Shown here: positions 34,001-45,337 of the stretch, one piece after another | Position numbering within the stretch: position 1 is the stretch's first letter | How the letters are laid out: each line of letters opens with the position of its first letter | NCBI RefSeq assembly: GCF_910596095.1 | Contig: NC_056540.1 | Location: forward strand, 32,815,001-32,879,000 | Origin: Thunnus maccoyii | Lineage: Eukaryota; Chordata; Actinopteri; Scombriformes; Scombridae | Direction of reading: 5' to 3' | DNA: 64,000 nt | Made by a program: the position numbers and the translations under genes | The notes under the pieces: model-generated | Databases searched by the model: none | What the model was told of the DNA's origin: nothing | Seen by the model: only the letters and a program-made list of their open reading frames with translations

Positions 34001-36040
34001 CTGCTGATGGCCCCAAATCTTCCTCCTATTCACTCACTTATACAGTGTATGTAGACAGTTGGGATTCTTTTATTAGTGGGGTTAATATCAAAGAATGGTG
34101 GCTGAAAATATTTCTGATAAAGCATAAATCTCACCTTTGTATCACTTGTCCGTTTGGAACAGGCTCATTGTTACTGCTTGTGGCGTTTGGGGGAAATACT
34201 CCATCACGACTGCAGTTCTCAATAACCATCTAGTGCCAGTCAGTGTCGTCTGCTTTAAGGTCTCATTCGAAAAAATTACTCGGACAGCAACACAAAAGAT
34301 GAGACTTACAGCATGCTTCATACATTTTTCAGTTTTACAAGAGAAAAGACTTCAAGGATGGAGACTAAGTGGTAGGTTTGGTAAAATGTTCCTGTGGTTG
34401 AAACTTCACCAGCTCTGATAAAGAGCAGCTTCCCTGAACATCTCTATGGAAACCATGCAGGACTTCCTCCCACGCACTGAAAAAACTGAGGACTGAAAAC
34501 TGTTACACACTGAGAGTCAGCCTGTTGAAAGTTTTCAACCTTATTCCTTATTCTTAAATGAGATGTTTCCAAAAGTTAAACATGTTTCCCAATTTTAGCA
34601 CTTTTTAAACTTTCCTGACACATGCCTGGTATCCTTTCTCCAACACAAACACACCTGGAAGTCTCATGTATCATTTTGTCAATTCAACAATATATAAAAC
34701 TACCAGGAACCAAAATTACAAGAAAAATGACACAGATGCCTTAAAGGAATACAAATCTTTATTGATAACCATTGAAAATATGATCATAGATCAGGTCATG
34801 GTTGGAAAAAATATTGTCTCACTATTCATACACACAAATACAGCAGAAAATGTAAGAAATAAAACATATATTTTCATATAAAGTGGTTTTATCCAAACTA
34901 ATGTATGTGCCTTTTTTTCATGGAAAGTGTATTTATGCCTGTAAATCATTAATAATATTAATAATTCAGTCTTTAAAATTTCTTTCAAAACAATGTTTTA
35001 TGGTTTACAGACATGCATGAGCACTTTGGTTTCCTCAGCTTGTCTCTACACGATATATAAATAAAGTTATGTTACTATAAATAAAACATGCTCAGTGTTA
35101 CATACTCGGATACATAAATGCATCTCCGCTGTTTCCATGCAGAAGCTCCTCATTCACTCACAGCGGTTAAAACTCTAAAAGAGGGGTCAGTTTTTATAAC
35201 AATATAATTAGTGTTATTAAAATTATAAGCATGTGACTGTTAAAGGAACCTCAGTCTGTTGAGAGATTTGTGTTGAATATAATGCTGTTGTTTCTGCAGC
35301 GTCATCACATTTCATGAAATAAGCACTCTGCTTGATCTGCTGCAGGAGAGTTTAGCTTTCACCTGACTCCCCTTCCTCCTCTTCCTCCTCCTCCTTTCTC
35401 CTCCTCTTCCTCTTGGCCATGGCCGATTCGTCCTTGGTGAACACAGCGTCCTTCCTCTCACCTCTCTGTGTGTCCTTGCTGTCATTGGCTTGGTGTTGGC
35501 GTCCTGACCGCCGTGTTCTCACCGTCCTCTCCTCTCCTGTTCGGTCTTGGCTGCTCTATCGGGTTCGCCGCTCGCCGTTTCTAAAAGTGTCTCTGGCTCG
35601 TGCTGGGGGCTTCCTCGCTGCCCTTGCCCCTCCCATCGCACCAGGACAGCTGTTGTTTGGCTCAGAGAGGAGAGAGGGGGGGGTTGCACCTTGCAGCTGA
35701 TTGGCTCTCCGGAGCTCTGAGAGGCAGGGAAAGCCCCACCCTGCTGGAGGTGATGGATCACCTGTCGGGGGGAGAACCTGCCGTGTTCATGATGGGGATG
35801 CTAAGAAGGTTACTGTTCTGCTCGTCCTGAAGCTCCAGATGTTCTATATTTTTCTTATTGTCCACTGATCTCATGCGCACAGCCAAACCAACAATTAACT
35901 GATTTACTAACAAGTATTCTGTGTCCAAACTTTAATATATCTCATTTCTCTTTGCCACAAACCTCCGTTGTTGTCCAAGAACTATTAAAAACACATCAAC
36001 GAGCCACACTGCTGCACTGGGTGACGTGTTGCTTTATCAC
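31010..36040. other. Long intergenic stretch, no gene recognised
   Basis: Mostly AT-rich unique-looking sequence. The part around 31680-32215, with GCTCACCAGGTGGCACTGTT and GCAAATAAAGGCTGGAAACC, and the part around 32465-32640, with GTCAGTATATAAGGTG, have the feel of dispersed repeats but were not classified. The 35340-35760 block is GC-rich and CCTC-rich; its frames show no domain. Short GGG-tracts, ATA runs and direct duplications (ACATGTTACA at about 33113-33134) also occur. Confidence 0.4.
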
Positions 36041-36045
36041 CATGA

Positions 36046-36073
36046 ACACACACACACACACACACACACACAC
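36046..36073. repeat. (CA)14 microsatellite
   Basis: Perfect dinucleotide tract just upstream of a dispersed repeat. Confidence 0.95.
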
Positions 36074-36183
36074 CGTCCTGCTGCCAGAAATACTCATCAG
36101 ATGAGCATCAGATGTGGATTCATCCGACGCTGAAACTAGTCCCCAACAAATGTTTGTTAAAATCTACAGTTACTACCGTTCAT

Positions 36184-36420
36184 CCTTCGGGGACTTGGCG
36201 ACAGCAGCGAGGAAAAACTTCCCTTTAATGGGAAGAAACCTCAAGCAGAACCGGACCCTAGGTGGGCGCCATCTGCCTTGACTGGTTTGGGTTGAGAGGG
36301 AAAGAAGGAGGAAGGGGGAGAGACACAGAGAAGCATAGTAACAATAATAATAATAGAAATATTACCACGTCAGCACAGGGTCCCTGCAGCCACAGTCCAT
36401 TGAAGTCCACCGACAGCAGA
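36184..36420. repeat. Dispersed fish repeat fragment
   Basis: The series GAGGAAAAACTTCCCTTTAA, GGAAGAAACCTCAAGCAGAA, GCCATCTGCCTTGACTGG and GCACAGGGTCCCTGCAGCCA is one I recognise as a high-copy teleost repeat. It is probably associated with a LINE or other retroelement, but I cannot name the family. It has no coding capacity. Confidence 0.65.
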
Positions 36421-36439
36421 GATGTCCTAATAAATTCTG

Positions 36440-36720
36440 GTTTTTGGTCTTTTAATTGGATTTGTTGCTAATAAGGAAAATATAAAATAACCAGGCGTGT
36501 AATCACTGCAGGAGATTTGTAATTGACACAACATCATTTCCCCCAATAAGCTGATAGAAAGCTAATTTGCTCCCCTCGATATTTAAACTAACTCCAAGTT
36601 AAACCGACGCTGGATGTGTAATATTCACAGAAAACCTCCTGCATCTTGTTTGTGTTCATGTCAAGCAGCCACAGTGAACACAGCGGCTTGTGAGGATGCA
36701 TGCCAAAGATTTGGGTTCAT
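36440..36720. promoter_or_regulatory. Candidate conserved non-coding element
   Basis: Non-repetitive block with TTTTAATTGGATTTGTTGCTA, GTGTAATCACTGC, TTGTAATTGACAC and GAAAGCTAATTTGC, four homeodomain-type cores within about 130 bases. It sits directly after the dispersed repeat. Function is unproven. Confidence 0.28.
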
Positions 36721-36724
36721 TTTG

Positions 36725-37380
36725 TAGTCTCCACACGCCACGCATAGATGCAGATGCAGGCTGTGGATATAATAAGGCTGCAGGCAGGCTGTAAAGGCTC
36801 AGAATGTCCCACCAACATGATTCTGATATCCTTGTAACACTGACCCTCTCCTCTACATCTCTTTACACCTCTGTTCGCATACTTAAGTGGTCTTCCAACT
36901 TTTTGTGTCACAGTTTTTCCAAGTTTGGTGTGGAAAACTTCCATCCAACATGAACTCTGACATCAGTGTTGGACCTCACTGATGCTCTTCTGGCTGAATG
37001 GGAGCAAATCTCTGCAGCCAGTTTCCAACATCTGCTAGAAAGCCTGAAACCAGAAGAGTGGAGGCAGCAGATGAAGAGTTTTTTTTCCGATCATTGCAGC
37101 CAAAAATGCTCGACTTTGCAGCATCTTTTCTCAAGAACTGCGATACAATTTGCAAACTACTACTACTACTACAGATGAAGAGTCATATGTAATCATTTCC
37201 TGCACGCTGCGATGATGCAAGTTACCATGACACGAAATGCGACAATTGGTCCAAATCACAAGAGGTCTGTTGTTTTGGCCATTTCATGTGGAAAATGTAG
37301 AGATCTAGAGAAGATTTTTTGAATTTGCATTAATTGTTTGCAATTTCCTGGAAGGACTGATTAATGAACATGGTATACTT
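36725..37380. other. Intergenic stretch, no gene recognised
   Basis: Contains a short (TAC)n run at about 37158-37172. The frames that start LDLTDALLAEWEQI on the plus strand (about 36966-37060) resemble a fragment of a Tc1-type C-terminus (ALxxEWxxI), suggesting one more small transposon remnant. The match is short and the call is weak. Confidence 0.4.
36966..37070 (+). mobile_element. Possible Tc1 transposase C-terminus remnant
   Basis: The plus frame reads LDLTDALLAEWEQISAASF, HLLESLKPEEWRQQ. Tc1-like transposases end with a segment of the type LxxALxxEWxxIP...xxxLxxSMxxRxxxxxxxxGG. The pattern of ALLAEW followed by QHLLESL fits this, and upstream minus or plus catalytic parts are absent. 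An alternative is coincidence in a 70-codon frame. Confidence 0.5.
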
Positions 37381-37384
37381 GTTA

Positions 37385-37985
37385 TGTGCAGAGACTTCAG
37401 GCTCTTTATTGAATGCTCATGCATACAGGACGAGCAAAACAGATCACCACATGAGCAGATCAAACTGAACAGACTAAACAACCAGAACGAAACAGAGGAT
37501 CCAACAAAGACTCAACATAAATCCAGGACTTAAAAACTAACTGGAGTGAAGTGACAAAACAGGAGAACAGAGAGGGAGCCGGTACAGGGCAGATGTGGGG
37601 GAAAACACAGAGCAGGGCAGGGCTAACGAGGATAGATGCAGGACAGGTGTGGAGGGAAAGGCAGGCTGGAGATACAGGGGGGAAAAAACAGAAATCCAAA
37701 ACCCCCAACAAACTATCCTCTCCCCAATAAACTGACACACACAAAACCGTAACATACATAAAACATCATCCAACCTCCCCGCATCTGTGACAAACAAAAC
37801 CAGAACACAAACAGTCCAGAAACACAGAGGCCGGTCTTCAAATAACAGGGAGGAAAGGATGAGGTCTCCGGCGGAACGAAGGAGAATAGCAACTGAGGGA
37901 CACAGAGCCGCACTGTGACAGGAAATTAAACAGGCTTAATAACCATAAAGAAGTGGAATTAAACAGACACACAGAGTGAACACAG
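37385..37985. repeat. Purine-rich unclassified repeat-like block
   Basis: The plus strand is strongly biased towards A and G with repeated ACAAAAC, CAGGACAGGTGTGGAGG and AACAGGGAGGAAAGG. Similar segments flank retroelements in other fish genomes in my memory, but I cannot assign a family. Opposite-strand frames are Cys- and Pro-rich low-complexity translations. Confidence 0.4.
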
Positions 37986-38030
37986 GAGCCCAGAAGAACA
38001 AAAAACTATGACAATACTGTATGGGTAGAA

Positions 38031-38051
38031 TGTACTTTTGGCCATATAGTG
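38031..38051. mobile_element. Tc1-type terminal repeat remnant
   Basis: TGTACTTTTGGCCATATAGTG matches the outer end of the fish Tc1-like terminal repeat (CATACTTTTGGCCATATAGTG). No transposase sequence is attached. Confidence 0.6.
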
Positions 38052-38311
38052 ACTAAGTTGTAAGTCTGTAAATAAAAGTAAAAAAAGACACTGTAACAGA
38101 CTAATTCCATGTTAAAACTGAGATATTTGCAGGTAAAATGCTGAAATATTGCCACACATCCAACAATGGTGCTTTTTCCTGAAAATTCAGCACACAGAAG
38201 CACCAGCATATGCTGCACAAAACTCTTTTCTCATTTCACTTCCCATGCTGGGTGATTTGGAGCATTAAAGGCGCCGAAAAACAGAAAACAAGAGCAGGAA
38301 GAAAAAAACAG

Positions 38312-38432
38312 AATCATCATCATCATCATCATCTCACCACGGTAATGTGAGCGAACGGAGAGCACTGAGTGAAGAGACAAAGAAGAAGAAGAAGAAGAAG
38401 AAGAAGAAAGGCAGGTAGGCAGGCAGGCAGGA
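38312..38432. repeat. Cluster of (CAT)n, (GAA)n and (GGCA)n microsatellites
   Basis: A CAT tract at 38312-38333, a GAA tract at 38379-38409 and GGCAGGTAGGCAGGCAGGCAG at 38410-38432 lie within about 120 bases. Confidence 0.95.
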
Positions 38433-39044
38433 AGCTTTCGAGGCTCCATGAAAAGGAAGAAAAGTCATTACATGAAATAATCATGTCAGCAGCAGCAGGA
38501 GGAAGAAGAGAGGCAAAGTTATTGCTTCTCCAGAGTTATTTCATACTTTGAGTTATTTCATCCATAAACACAAAAGTATTTATACTCACTTCAAGCAGCT
38601 GCTGTTTCAGTGACGTGATCCACCAGCATCCACCAATTTTTCAGCATTTATGACTGTTTTTGTCTGTCAGATACTTTATTGGCCCTTTTTCTCGCCAATG
38701 TAGGCGATAAATATCATCTCTTCAGGCACTGACGGTATCTTTTTGTTGTTTTTTGTCATTATAACATGAAACTATCTCACAATAATGTCGTTAAAATGAG
38801 GTCAGGTTGGCTGTAATAGGCTGTCGTATCCCTCCATCCCTTCCTCTCTAATTAAAATACAAAAGACTTTATTGGCACGATCTTAATCAGATACAGAATT
38901 ACCATTCATATACACACATACGGATACATAACACATTCAGCGCTGACAGGTGGAGGTGTGAAGGAGGTTAGAAGTCCAGTGTGCAGAGAGAGAGGGAGGT
39001 GGTTTGGAGGTCTGTGATTGGTGTAACTGTCTCTACATCACAGC

Positions 39045-39210
39045 TGCAATGATTAGTTGATTAGTTGCAATTAGTTAGTTTTGTTTTTCAAGGCAAAAAG
39101 GCAAAATGTCAATTCTCAAACGTTGATGATTTTCTGCTTGACTTTGTCATATGTGACAGTAAATTAAAAAGTCTTTTAGATTTGGACTGTCAGACAAAAC
39201 AAGAAAGGAA
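39045..39210. mobile_element. Diverged, truncated copy of a CAGCTGCAA MITE
   Basis: CAGCTGCAATGATTAGTTGAT, TTGCAATTAG, then TTTTTCAAGGCAAAAAGGCAAA, GACTTTGTCATATGTGACAG and GGACTGTCAGACAAAACAAG follow the order seen in the complete element at 53438-53749 (GAGCTGCAACGATTAGTCAG ... GTTGTGGACAAAACAAGATA). The right terminal repeat is missing. Confidence 0.75.
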
Positions 39211-39433
39211 AATAAACACACCTGAATCTGCAACCCATCTGTCAGTGATTAAGTTGCATTGTGGGTAAAGTAGGCAGCAGGTTTTTGATATGAAATAAGA
39301 GAATGTGGGCGGAAAAAAGGCGGTATCTCTGGTTCTGCTGCATCAATTTTGATCATTTTTTTCCCAAACCGTTCATCTTGAGTCCAACAATATTATATCA
39401 CATGTTCAACTATCACATATAGCTGTAATGCTC

Positions 39434-39460
39434 AGGTGTCCACATACTTTTGGCCAAACA
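39434..39460. mobile_element. Tc1-type terminal repeat remnant
   Basis: AGGTGTCCACATACTTTTGG followed by CCAAACATA is the reverse complement of the end seen at about 16010-16040. It lies just 3' of the minus-strand DDE relic but belongs to a different family. Confidence 0.75.
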
Positions 39461-39819
39461 TATGTTATGATTATGTGTGATGCTTGAAAAGAACTCTTCA
39501 TATGCTTCACAGTGTCCTTCAGCCACAGGAGCAGGACTGACTGGTCTCTGATCTGTGCTGCCTGGATGTAGAGGTTAAATATATATAAATATATATCAAT
39601 CAGTCATAGAACAACAATGAAAAAATTACAGTGTAAAGCTGTAAAGCTCAACTGCTGCCAGATCACTGCCAGATTCAACACTTACTGCAACAATCTTGGC
39701 CATATTCTTGGCTCTGTGCCACATGTCCAGACTGTGCTACAGACATGCAATTATGTTGAAAGTAAGTTTACTGTAATGTCAACCAGCTGATGTGCCCGTA
39801 CATGTGGATATGAACTTAC

Positions 39820-40015
39820 TCATGAGGGCACCAATCTGTGCAGATTTCCACCAGCTTCACCTCAGTCATTAGTTGATCCATCGTCAAGATCTCCATGACA
39901 ACGGATTGTCGGTCGGTTTGTCTATTGTCATCTGTGACTACACTGATGACCTTGCATGTCATTTTCCATTGTGGTGTAACAGCAGTACCATGCACAGTGT
40001 TGTTTCTCCCGTCAG
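39820..40015 (-). pseudogene. DGR exon of the DDE relic
   Basis: Begins after a pyrimidine tract and CTAG acceptor at 40016-40018. Reads ADGRNNTVHGTAVTPQWKM, CKVISVVTDDNRQTDR and MDQLMTEVKLVEIC. DGR carries the presumed first catalytic Asp; the second expected Asp region (TDxH before QIGALM) is damaged by a deletion of roughly a dozen bases. GTAAGT follows at 39814-39819. Confidence 0.75.
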
Positions 40016-40076
40016 CTAGAAGTTTAGGATGAGAAAAAAAAAAGATAATAACTTCTTGATCTAAATTTCACAAAAA

Positions 40077-40376
40077 TATGGATCTCTTCCCAGAGACCAA
40101 AACATCTTTATCTTGTAGTCTTGCTATTGCCTCAGCCTTTTTTCTCCATCCAATATTTTTTAATAGTGTCCACACAGTATGTGTCTTATATGGGAAAGAA
40201 TAGTGGGCACCACTGGACCCATGTTCATAAACTTGAACAATAGGGCAATTTTGTAGTAGTAACTGCTTCCTGACAGCAGGTTGTTTGTCGACAGCATGAA
40301 ATCACCAGTCAGTAATCCGTACTTCATCATAGGCTGAGAAACCTGTTGGCACACACGCATGTCCATCGGCACAGAT
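40077..40376 (-). pseudogene. Core exon of the DDE relic with three 1-base insertions
   Basis: Acceptor CTGTTAG precedes ATCTGTGCC at 40376. Frame 1 gives ICADGHACV. An extra C leads to QQVSQPMMKYGLLTGDF and KIALLFKFMNMG. Another extra base leads to TYCVDTIKKYWMEKK, and an extra G leads to AEAIARLQDKDVLVS. Together the insertions add three bases, so the original frame is regained. The next bases GGAAGAG replace a likely GTAAGAG donor. Confidence 0.75.
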
Positions 40377-42179
40377 CTAACAGTCATAAAGAAAGCCATG
40401 TTGAACATATTTCTGTACTTTTTTTCCTATGATCATTGCAGAGACATATGTTATAATGTAGTCATGTTATTCAACTGTACATGTGAACAAAACATATGGT
40501 TATGTGCACTTACAGTGTACCAAACACCAGATTGTTGTTGTGATATGGAAATCACTTACCCATTCTAAAATACTCACAGCTCCTGTTTTTTCCTGTTTCA
40601 CAGAACATTGTTGAACTGGCAAAACAACAAAGTCTGTCAGGTACTTCAAGCATTCATCATATGATGCAATGTATACTTTGGATGCACCAACAGCATCCTC
40701 TGCACTCAACAAATGAGGTGCACTTGATTGAAGTGCTGGATCACTGGAGGTGTGCGGCTCTGGATGAAGGGTCAGATTCAGCAGTCGTGTCATGCACCGT
40801 CTCATCCAAACCAGTAGGCTAACTGGCAGCCTCTCGACACTCCACCCAATCTGTTTTAGAGGGTTAGTTAACATTTTGGTGGTATCCGAGTGGATCAAAA
40901 CAGAAAGACGTTGGAAACACACCTTGTCCTGCTCAGCATCTTCACTTTCTGAATCATCTGCTCAGTCGATTCTGATGAGACAAAGAAAGCATAGAGAACA
41001 GACAACTACAGTCGATATTACACTCAATCTCCATGAAGCCAACAATAAGTGTCAACTACACCAAATGTATACATTCTACCCACACTCAAGCCTGTCCAAT
41101 GCCAGTGTCTCTTTGGTGTCTTTGCTCCCCTTTTCTGAAGCTGACAACGAACGAGGAAATAAGAGCATTCACACAAAAAACAGTGTGGAAGCAGAGTAAG
41201 GAACAATTACGTATAAAACTAGCAATTTTATATTGTCATACATGGCTTAAACATGAACTGCGGAGAAACGCAGTGTTCACAGAACAAACGGTTCACAAAG
41301 GAAAAATAAGTTGGATCTTCAGCATTTTTGAACTCACTTGTCAGTATCACTCGATCCAATGCTTGATACAGCAGATCAGATACAGCAGGCAATACTCATT
41401 TCTTCATGGGGATGGAAGTCTGAGGTCCTCCTTCATACCTTGTACAAGAATTAGATGAGTTAGACACGCTTAATAAACATTGCAATGTCCTCAAAAGGTA
41501 TACGCTATAAGCTATAGCGAGTTTTCCAACCTTCCAATCTTGCCTCATCTCGTAACAGTAACGCCAAGTGGTTGCAATACGGTGAACCAATCGCCATTTT
41601 TTCAGAATGATCCACTACTGGGTCCATACAATCTCACTTTACAGTCATCAGTTATAAAAGAAGCCAACTACTAACTAACAGCAGGGCAACGACACATAAA
41701 ATTCAACCAAACTGTTGAAACTCTGAGAGCTGGTCAAGGTAACACAACTATCATATATCTTTACATGTGCCGTCAGCCCATAGTTTATGTTATGACGTTA
41801 GTTTTTAGCAAGTAACTACTTGCTACTAACCATAATAACAAGAAAACAGCCAAAGCAAAACCATACATCAACGCCATTTGGGATGTTTTTTGGTACGTTT
41901 AGTGTCGTTGATAATTGCACTAAAGATCTGTTTCGCTAAATAGCCAACGTCAGCTGTTTTCTTACAAGTCTAAAAGAAACAAGTTCAGCATCATTTATTT
42001 ACTCTCAAGAGTCTCCAGCGGTGGAAAGCAACGCCAGTGTTAACTCTTGTTTTGCTTGTTTTTATGTCACTTCTTTTCTTTGTCGCTGAACGTGGTTTCT
42101 TACCAGGAGCGGGTAGTTGGGATGGTGATAACGGCTTGCTGAGAGCTTCATCTATCATCGTATACTGTGCCATTCATTG

Positions 42180-42525
42180 ACTGGGGGTACCGCCAATATG
42201 ATTGACAAGCCCTTGGAGCTGCACTTCTTCATCGTCTCATGTTGGACTGAGGGCAGACTGGACAGTGACTCACTATCACCCCTGAGGTACTACAAGTGGT
42301 ACAAGTGGTATTACAAGACAGGACAGGCTAGGGCTAGCTGGTTAGCATGCTAACTTCAGTAGATATCTCTGCAACACATAACGTCAGAACTCTTATTTCT
42401 TCACATTCTGGTGATATTTTTAGTTTTAGTTAAATTTTAATCTTTTAAACTAAAATTCTGGCCAAATCTTTCATAGTAAACCTCTAATGCAAAGCTGCGT
42501 CTTTGCACTGACAAACCTGAAATGA
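42180..42525. other. Sequence upstream of the DDE relic
   Basis: Would hold the promoter and 5' end of the element on the minus strand. It contains a 12-base tandem duplication (CTACAAGTGGTA, about 42290-42313). No TATA or terminal repeat could be assigned with confidence. Confidence 0.35.
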
Positions 42526-42529
42526 CAGT

Positions 42530-42900
42530 AAAATGAGTCTTTCTCGAGCATCATCAGCCCTGCGGAGATTTGAATGAAACAAAACGGCAGCCTTGAAACA
42601 AACAGGATAATTATGGCCTCGGGTGCCAAGCGCCTGTCTATCTTCCTGTTGCTTTTATTCTACAAACACTGAACCGGAAAAAATGTCGCCTTTTGTCGCC
42701 GAGTGGCAAGCTGCTCTGCAGAGCGTTCAGCAGCAGGTATTAAGACTGTGACAGATGAAAATGAATCTTCCCTTCCTGCACTCTAAAACAAAAGTGAGAC
42801 AGCGGAGGAATGAGAGTTATGTAACTGGATGTAAACCATCAAGAAAGCTGAACGCAGAGGATGAGGTGGAAGCGTCACTGCACTGCGGAAATTCTCCATT
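42530..42900. promoter_or_regulatory. Candidate conserved non-coding element
   Basis: Non-repetitive, balanced composition with AACAGGATAATTATGG, TTCTACAAACACTGAACC and CAGGTATTAAGACTGTG. There is no ORF and no similarity to the repeats in the window. Evidence is compositional only. Confidence 0.2.
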
Positions 42901-43313
42901 TTAATTTTGCTTGTCTGGTTTTTACTGTGTCACACTTCCATATTTATTCTTACTCTAATAAGTATTACCTGTAAAATACACCACCATGCTGAAAGTGCAC
43001 TATTTTGGCAGATCTACAAGAAATGAATGTACTACTTCTACAGTTTTGTGCATTGAATAATACAAAGTGTTCACAGGATAATGTGAAACTCTGTCTTTAG
43101 CCCCGTTCAGATGGGATGAACATTATATGGCAAAGTGGGGGATGAAATATTCACTGTGGTCCTCTGTGAGTCACAACTCAAATCTTAACACACAGACATG
43201 AAACACATATTGATATCATTCAGTGTGACTTACACTATCATCGTCTCTGATGTCCTCCATAAATCTGTGCAGGAATCTTTAAAACTAAATTAAAACTTTA
43301 TTATCTTCATTAT

Positions 43314-43430
43314 AACATTACTTTGTTTTCATGCTAATGTATTTTATCATTTTTATGTTAACATTACTTTATTGTTTTCATGTTAACATAACTTTAAAAT
43401 TTTCATGCTAATGCTACTTGCTTCTGTGCT
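43314..43430. repeat. Short degenerate tandem repeat
   Basis: AACATTACTTTGTTTTCATG, AACATTACTTTATTGTTTTC and AACATAACTTTAAAATTTTC start three successive imperfect units, with TTTTCATGCTAATG shared by the first and last. Confidence 0.7.
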
Positions 43431-43434
43431 CTTA

Positions 43435-45330
43435 ATATGTGCAGCTGGTTAATGTTTGAGACACACAATTCATTTCAGAGCTCACTCTGTGTAGTCTGTG
43501 TTAGCATTTTCACTACTACTAGCTTCTCACTGTGTCATATGTTAGCTAGCATCTGTCAAAGGTGTGGTGATAAAAAAAATAAGGTTTCAGAAATCTAAGG
43601 ATGAGTATCACAATCAGTAATTTTACTGGTTTCCAGTGAGTTGCTTTATTTCTAAATACCAAGGATGTGCAAGGACAAACAGGAAACCTGTCTTTAAAAA
43701 ATTGCAATGAAATATTGTTTCTTCAGAGTGGGGTAAATTTTTGTCATTAGCAGAATGTTTACTACTTTTAAAAGAGTAAAAACTTTTGTACTATACACGT
43801 GTGAAAAATCATTGCACTCAACCAAAGACAAAACAACAAAGCTCCTATTTAGCATTAAACAAACAGTTAATAAATAGTTTAACACACTATAATGTAGCTG
43901 TTTGCTGATATAAGTGTTTATTGATGTACTTGTCAAATATAACCCCTCCTGTGGGAACACTTTAGTGGAGGCTGCCGTGTAAACAGACGATTACTGAACA
44001 TAGCCTGCAGCAGCTAGCATAGCTAGCAGGCTAGCAACAGAAGTCAATAAAGTTGTAAATTATACAGTTTATACACTTTACTGTCATTAACCTCTGTTAC
44101 TGTCCTTGCACTCAATGCAGCCAATCTGTGTTTCTTGATTATTTCGCCATGCAGTTAGATAAAGAAGGAGGTAAACAATCAATATTTCCTGAAAAGGTCA
44201 ACGTCAACCCCTCCGTCAAACTGGCTAGACGTTGGAGACATCATCATGTGTCTCTTTTTCTCCACCCTTTCTTCTTTTTTATCTCAGTTGGAGATGTTGT
44301 CATTAGTTGGGGACAAATCCATTTGTTGTTACAAATGTAAAAAAATAAAAGATAATCAGCCTTGTGGGTGAGATAATCCATTTTTTTCCTCCACAGTACA
44401 CTTTCCCTCGTTGCAGGAACATTTTAGAAATGAACGTCAGTCGTCTGAAACAAGACAACTAAAGCAGGTCATTGCACCAGAGACAAACATGACACTTGAT
44501 TTGGGAAAAGTCCTAAAACAAGTTGATTTTGTAGATTTTTGTAGATTTTTTTTTTTACAGTGAATGAAGGGTATCCAGACAAATCCTGAGAGTTTTCAGT
44601 GAGAAACAGGCTGATGAATTAAAGAGGAAGCTCCTCTTTTGAACACGAACACGGACAGCAGCTTACACAGTATTTGGTTGCACTTAGTGCCTGAATGAAT
44701 CATTCACTCATATAATTTATTGACTGGCACCTTTAAATGATGAATGACCGGGACAGAGCCTTTGGCAGCAGTTGAAATCCTCTGTGGGGGGAGAGAAACA
44801 AGGAAGCTGGAAAATAAGAAAAACAGGCAGCCATAAATAAAACAACAGTAATCACATATTGTTGTCACAAATCCCAGAACAAAGACGGGCATCCTTCTTC
44901 CCTGAAACCCAGCGGAAAAACAGCAGTCACCCAGCGAGAAACACAACCATATGCCTCAGACACACCTTGGCAATTCCTATAATTACACTTTATCCTACAA
45001 CAGTGTTCTGCTGCTTGGACAGTTATTTACTACAGAGGATTTGAATTATTCATATTTGTTTCTGTCTGGGTTACCCCAAAAGAATTGGCTCTGGATGTAA
45101 GGGTGTCCGTTAAAGGAACAGTTGGACAGTTTCATTCTGAGCGGCGTGCCAACAAAGGACCGACCGAGGGCCGCTGTAGACGGGAGTGATCTGCCTACAC
45201 GGTGCCAATGGTGTGCTGCCACACAGCTGATATCTGTTAGCTTGTTATATTTCCTGGCTTAGAAATTTCACTTTTCAGCATAATGTGTTTCAGAATTGTT
45301 TATTGATTCCAATGACAGAAATTATGAAGT
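43435..45330. other. Intergenic stretch, no gene recognised
   Basis: AT-rich unique-looking sequence. GCTAGCATAGCTAGCAGGCTAG at about 44016-44037 is a small repeat cluster of GCTAG. No coding motif was seen. Confidence 0.4.
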
Positions 45331-45337
45331 TTGATGA

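Larger units (their letters stand above)
39686..42173 (-). pseudogene. Intron-bearing DDE transposase-like relic (Kolobok-like?)
   Basis: Minus-strand segments resemble a fish DDE transposase-like family. Segment 1 (42173-about 41999): MAQYTMIDEALSKPL and KTRVNTGVAFHRWRLL. Segment 2 (from about 40922 to 40560): KVYIASYDECLKYLTDFVV and SILEW, ending at a perfect GTAAGT donor. Segment 3 (40376-40091): ICADGHAC, VSQPMMKYGLLTGDFML, KIALLFKFMNMG, YCVDTIKKYWMEKK and AEAIARLQDKDVLVS. Three single-base insertions separate these blocks, and the donor is GG where GT is expected. Segment 4 (40015-39820): ADGRNNTVHG, KVISVVTDDNRQTDR and LVEIC, then QIGALM only after a small deletion; donor GTAAGT. Segment 5 (about 39772-39686): an in-frame TAG, then HSLDMWHRAKNMAKIVA, donor GTAAGT. 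The order matches DGR...TD...HSxDxWHxAK. It is dead unless the assembly is wrong. The superfamily name is tentative. Confidence 0.75.

Noticed and set aside
35400-35830. GC-rich possible first exon or CpG island
   Set aside because: CCTC-rich composition with no coding motif, no clear CpG clustering and no downstream exon seen.
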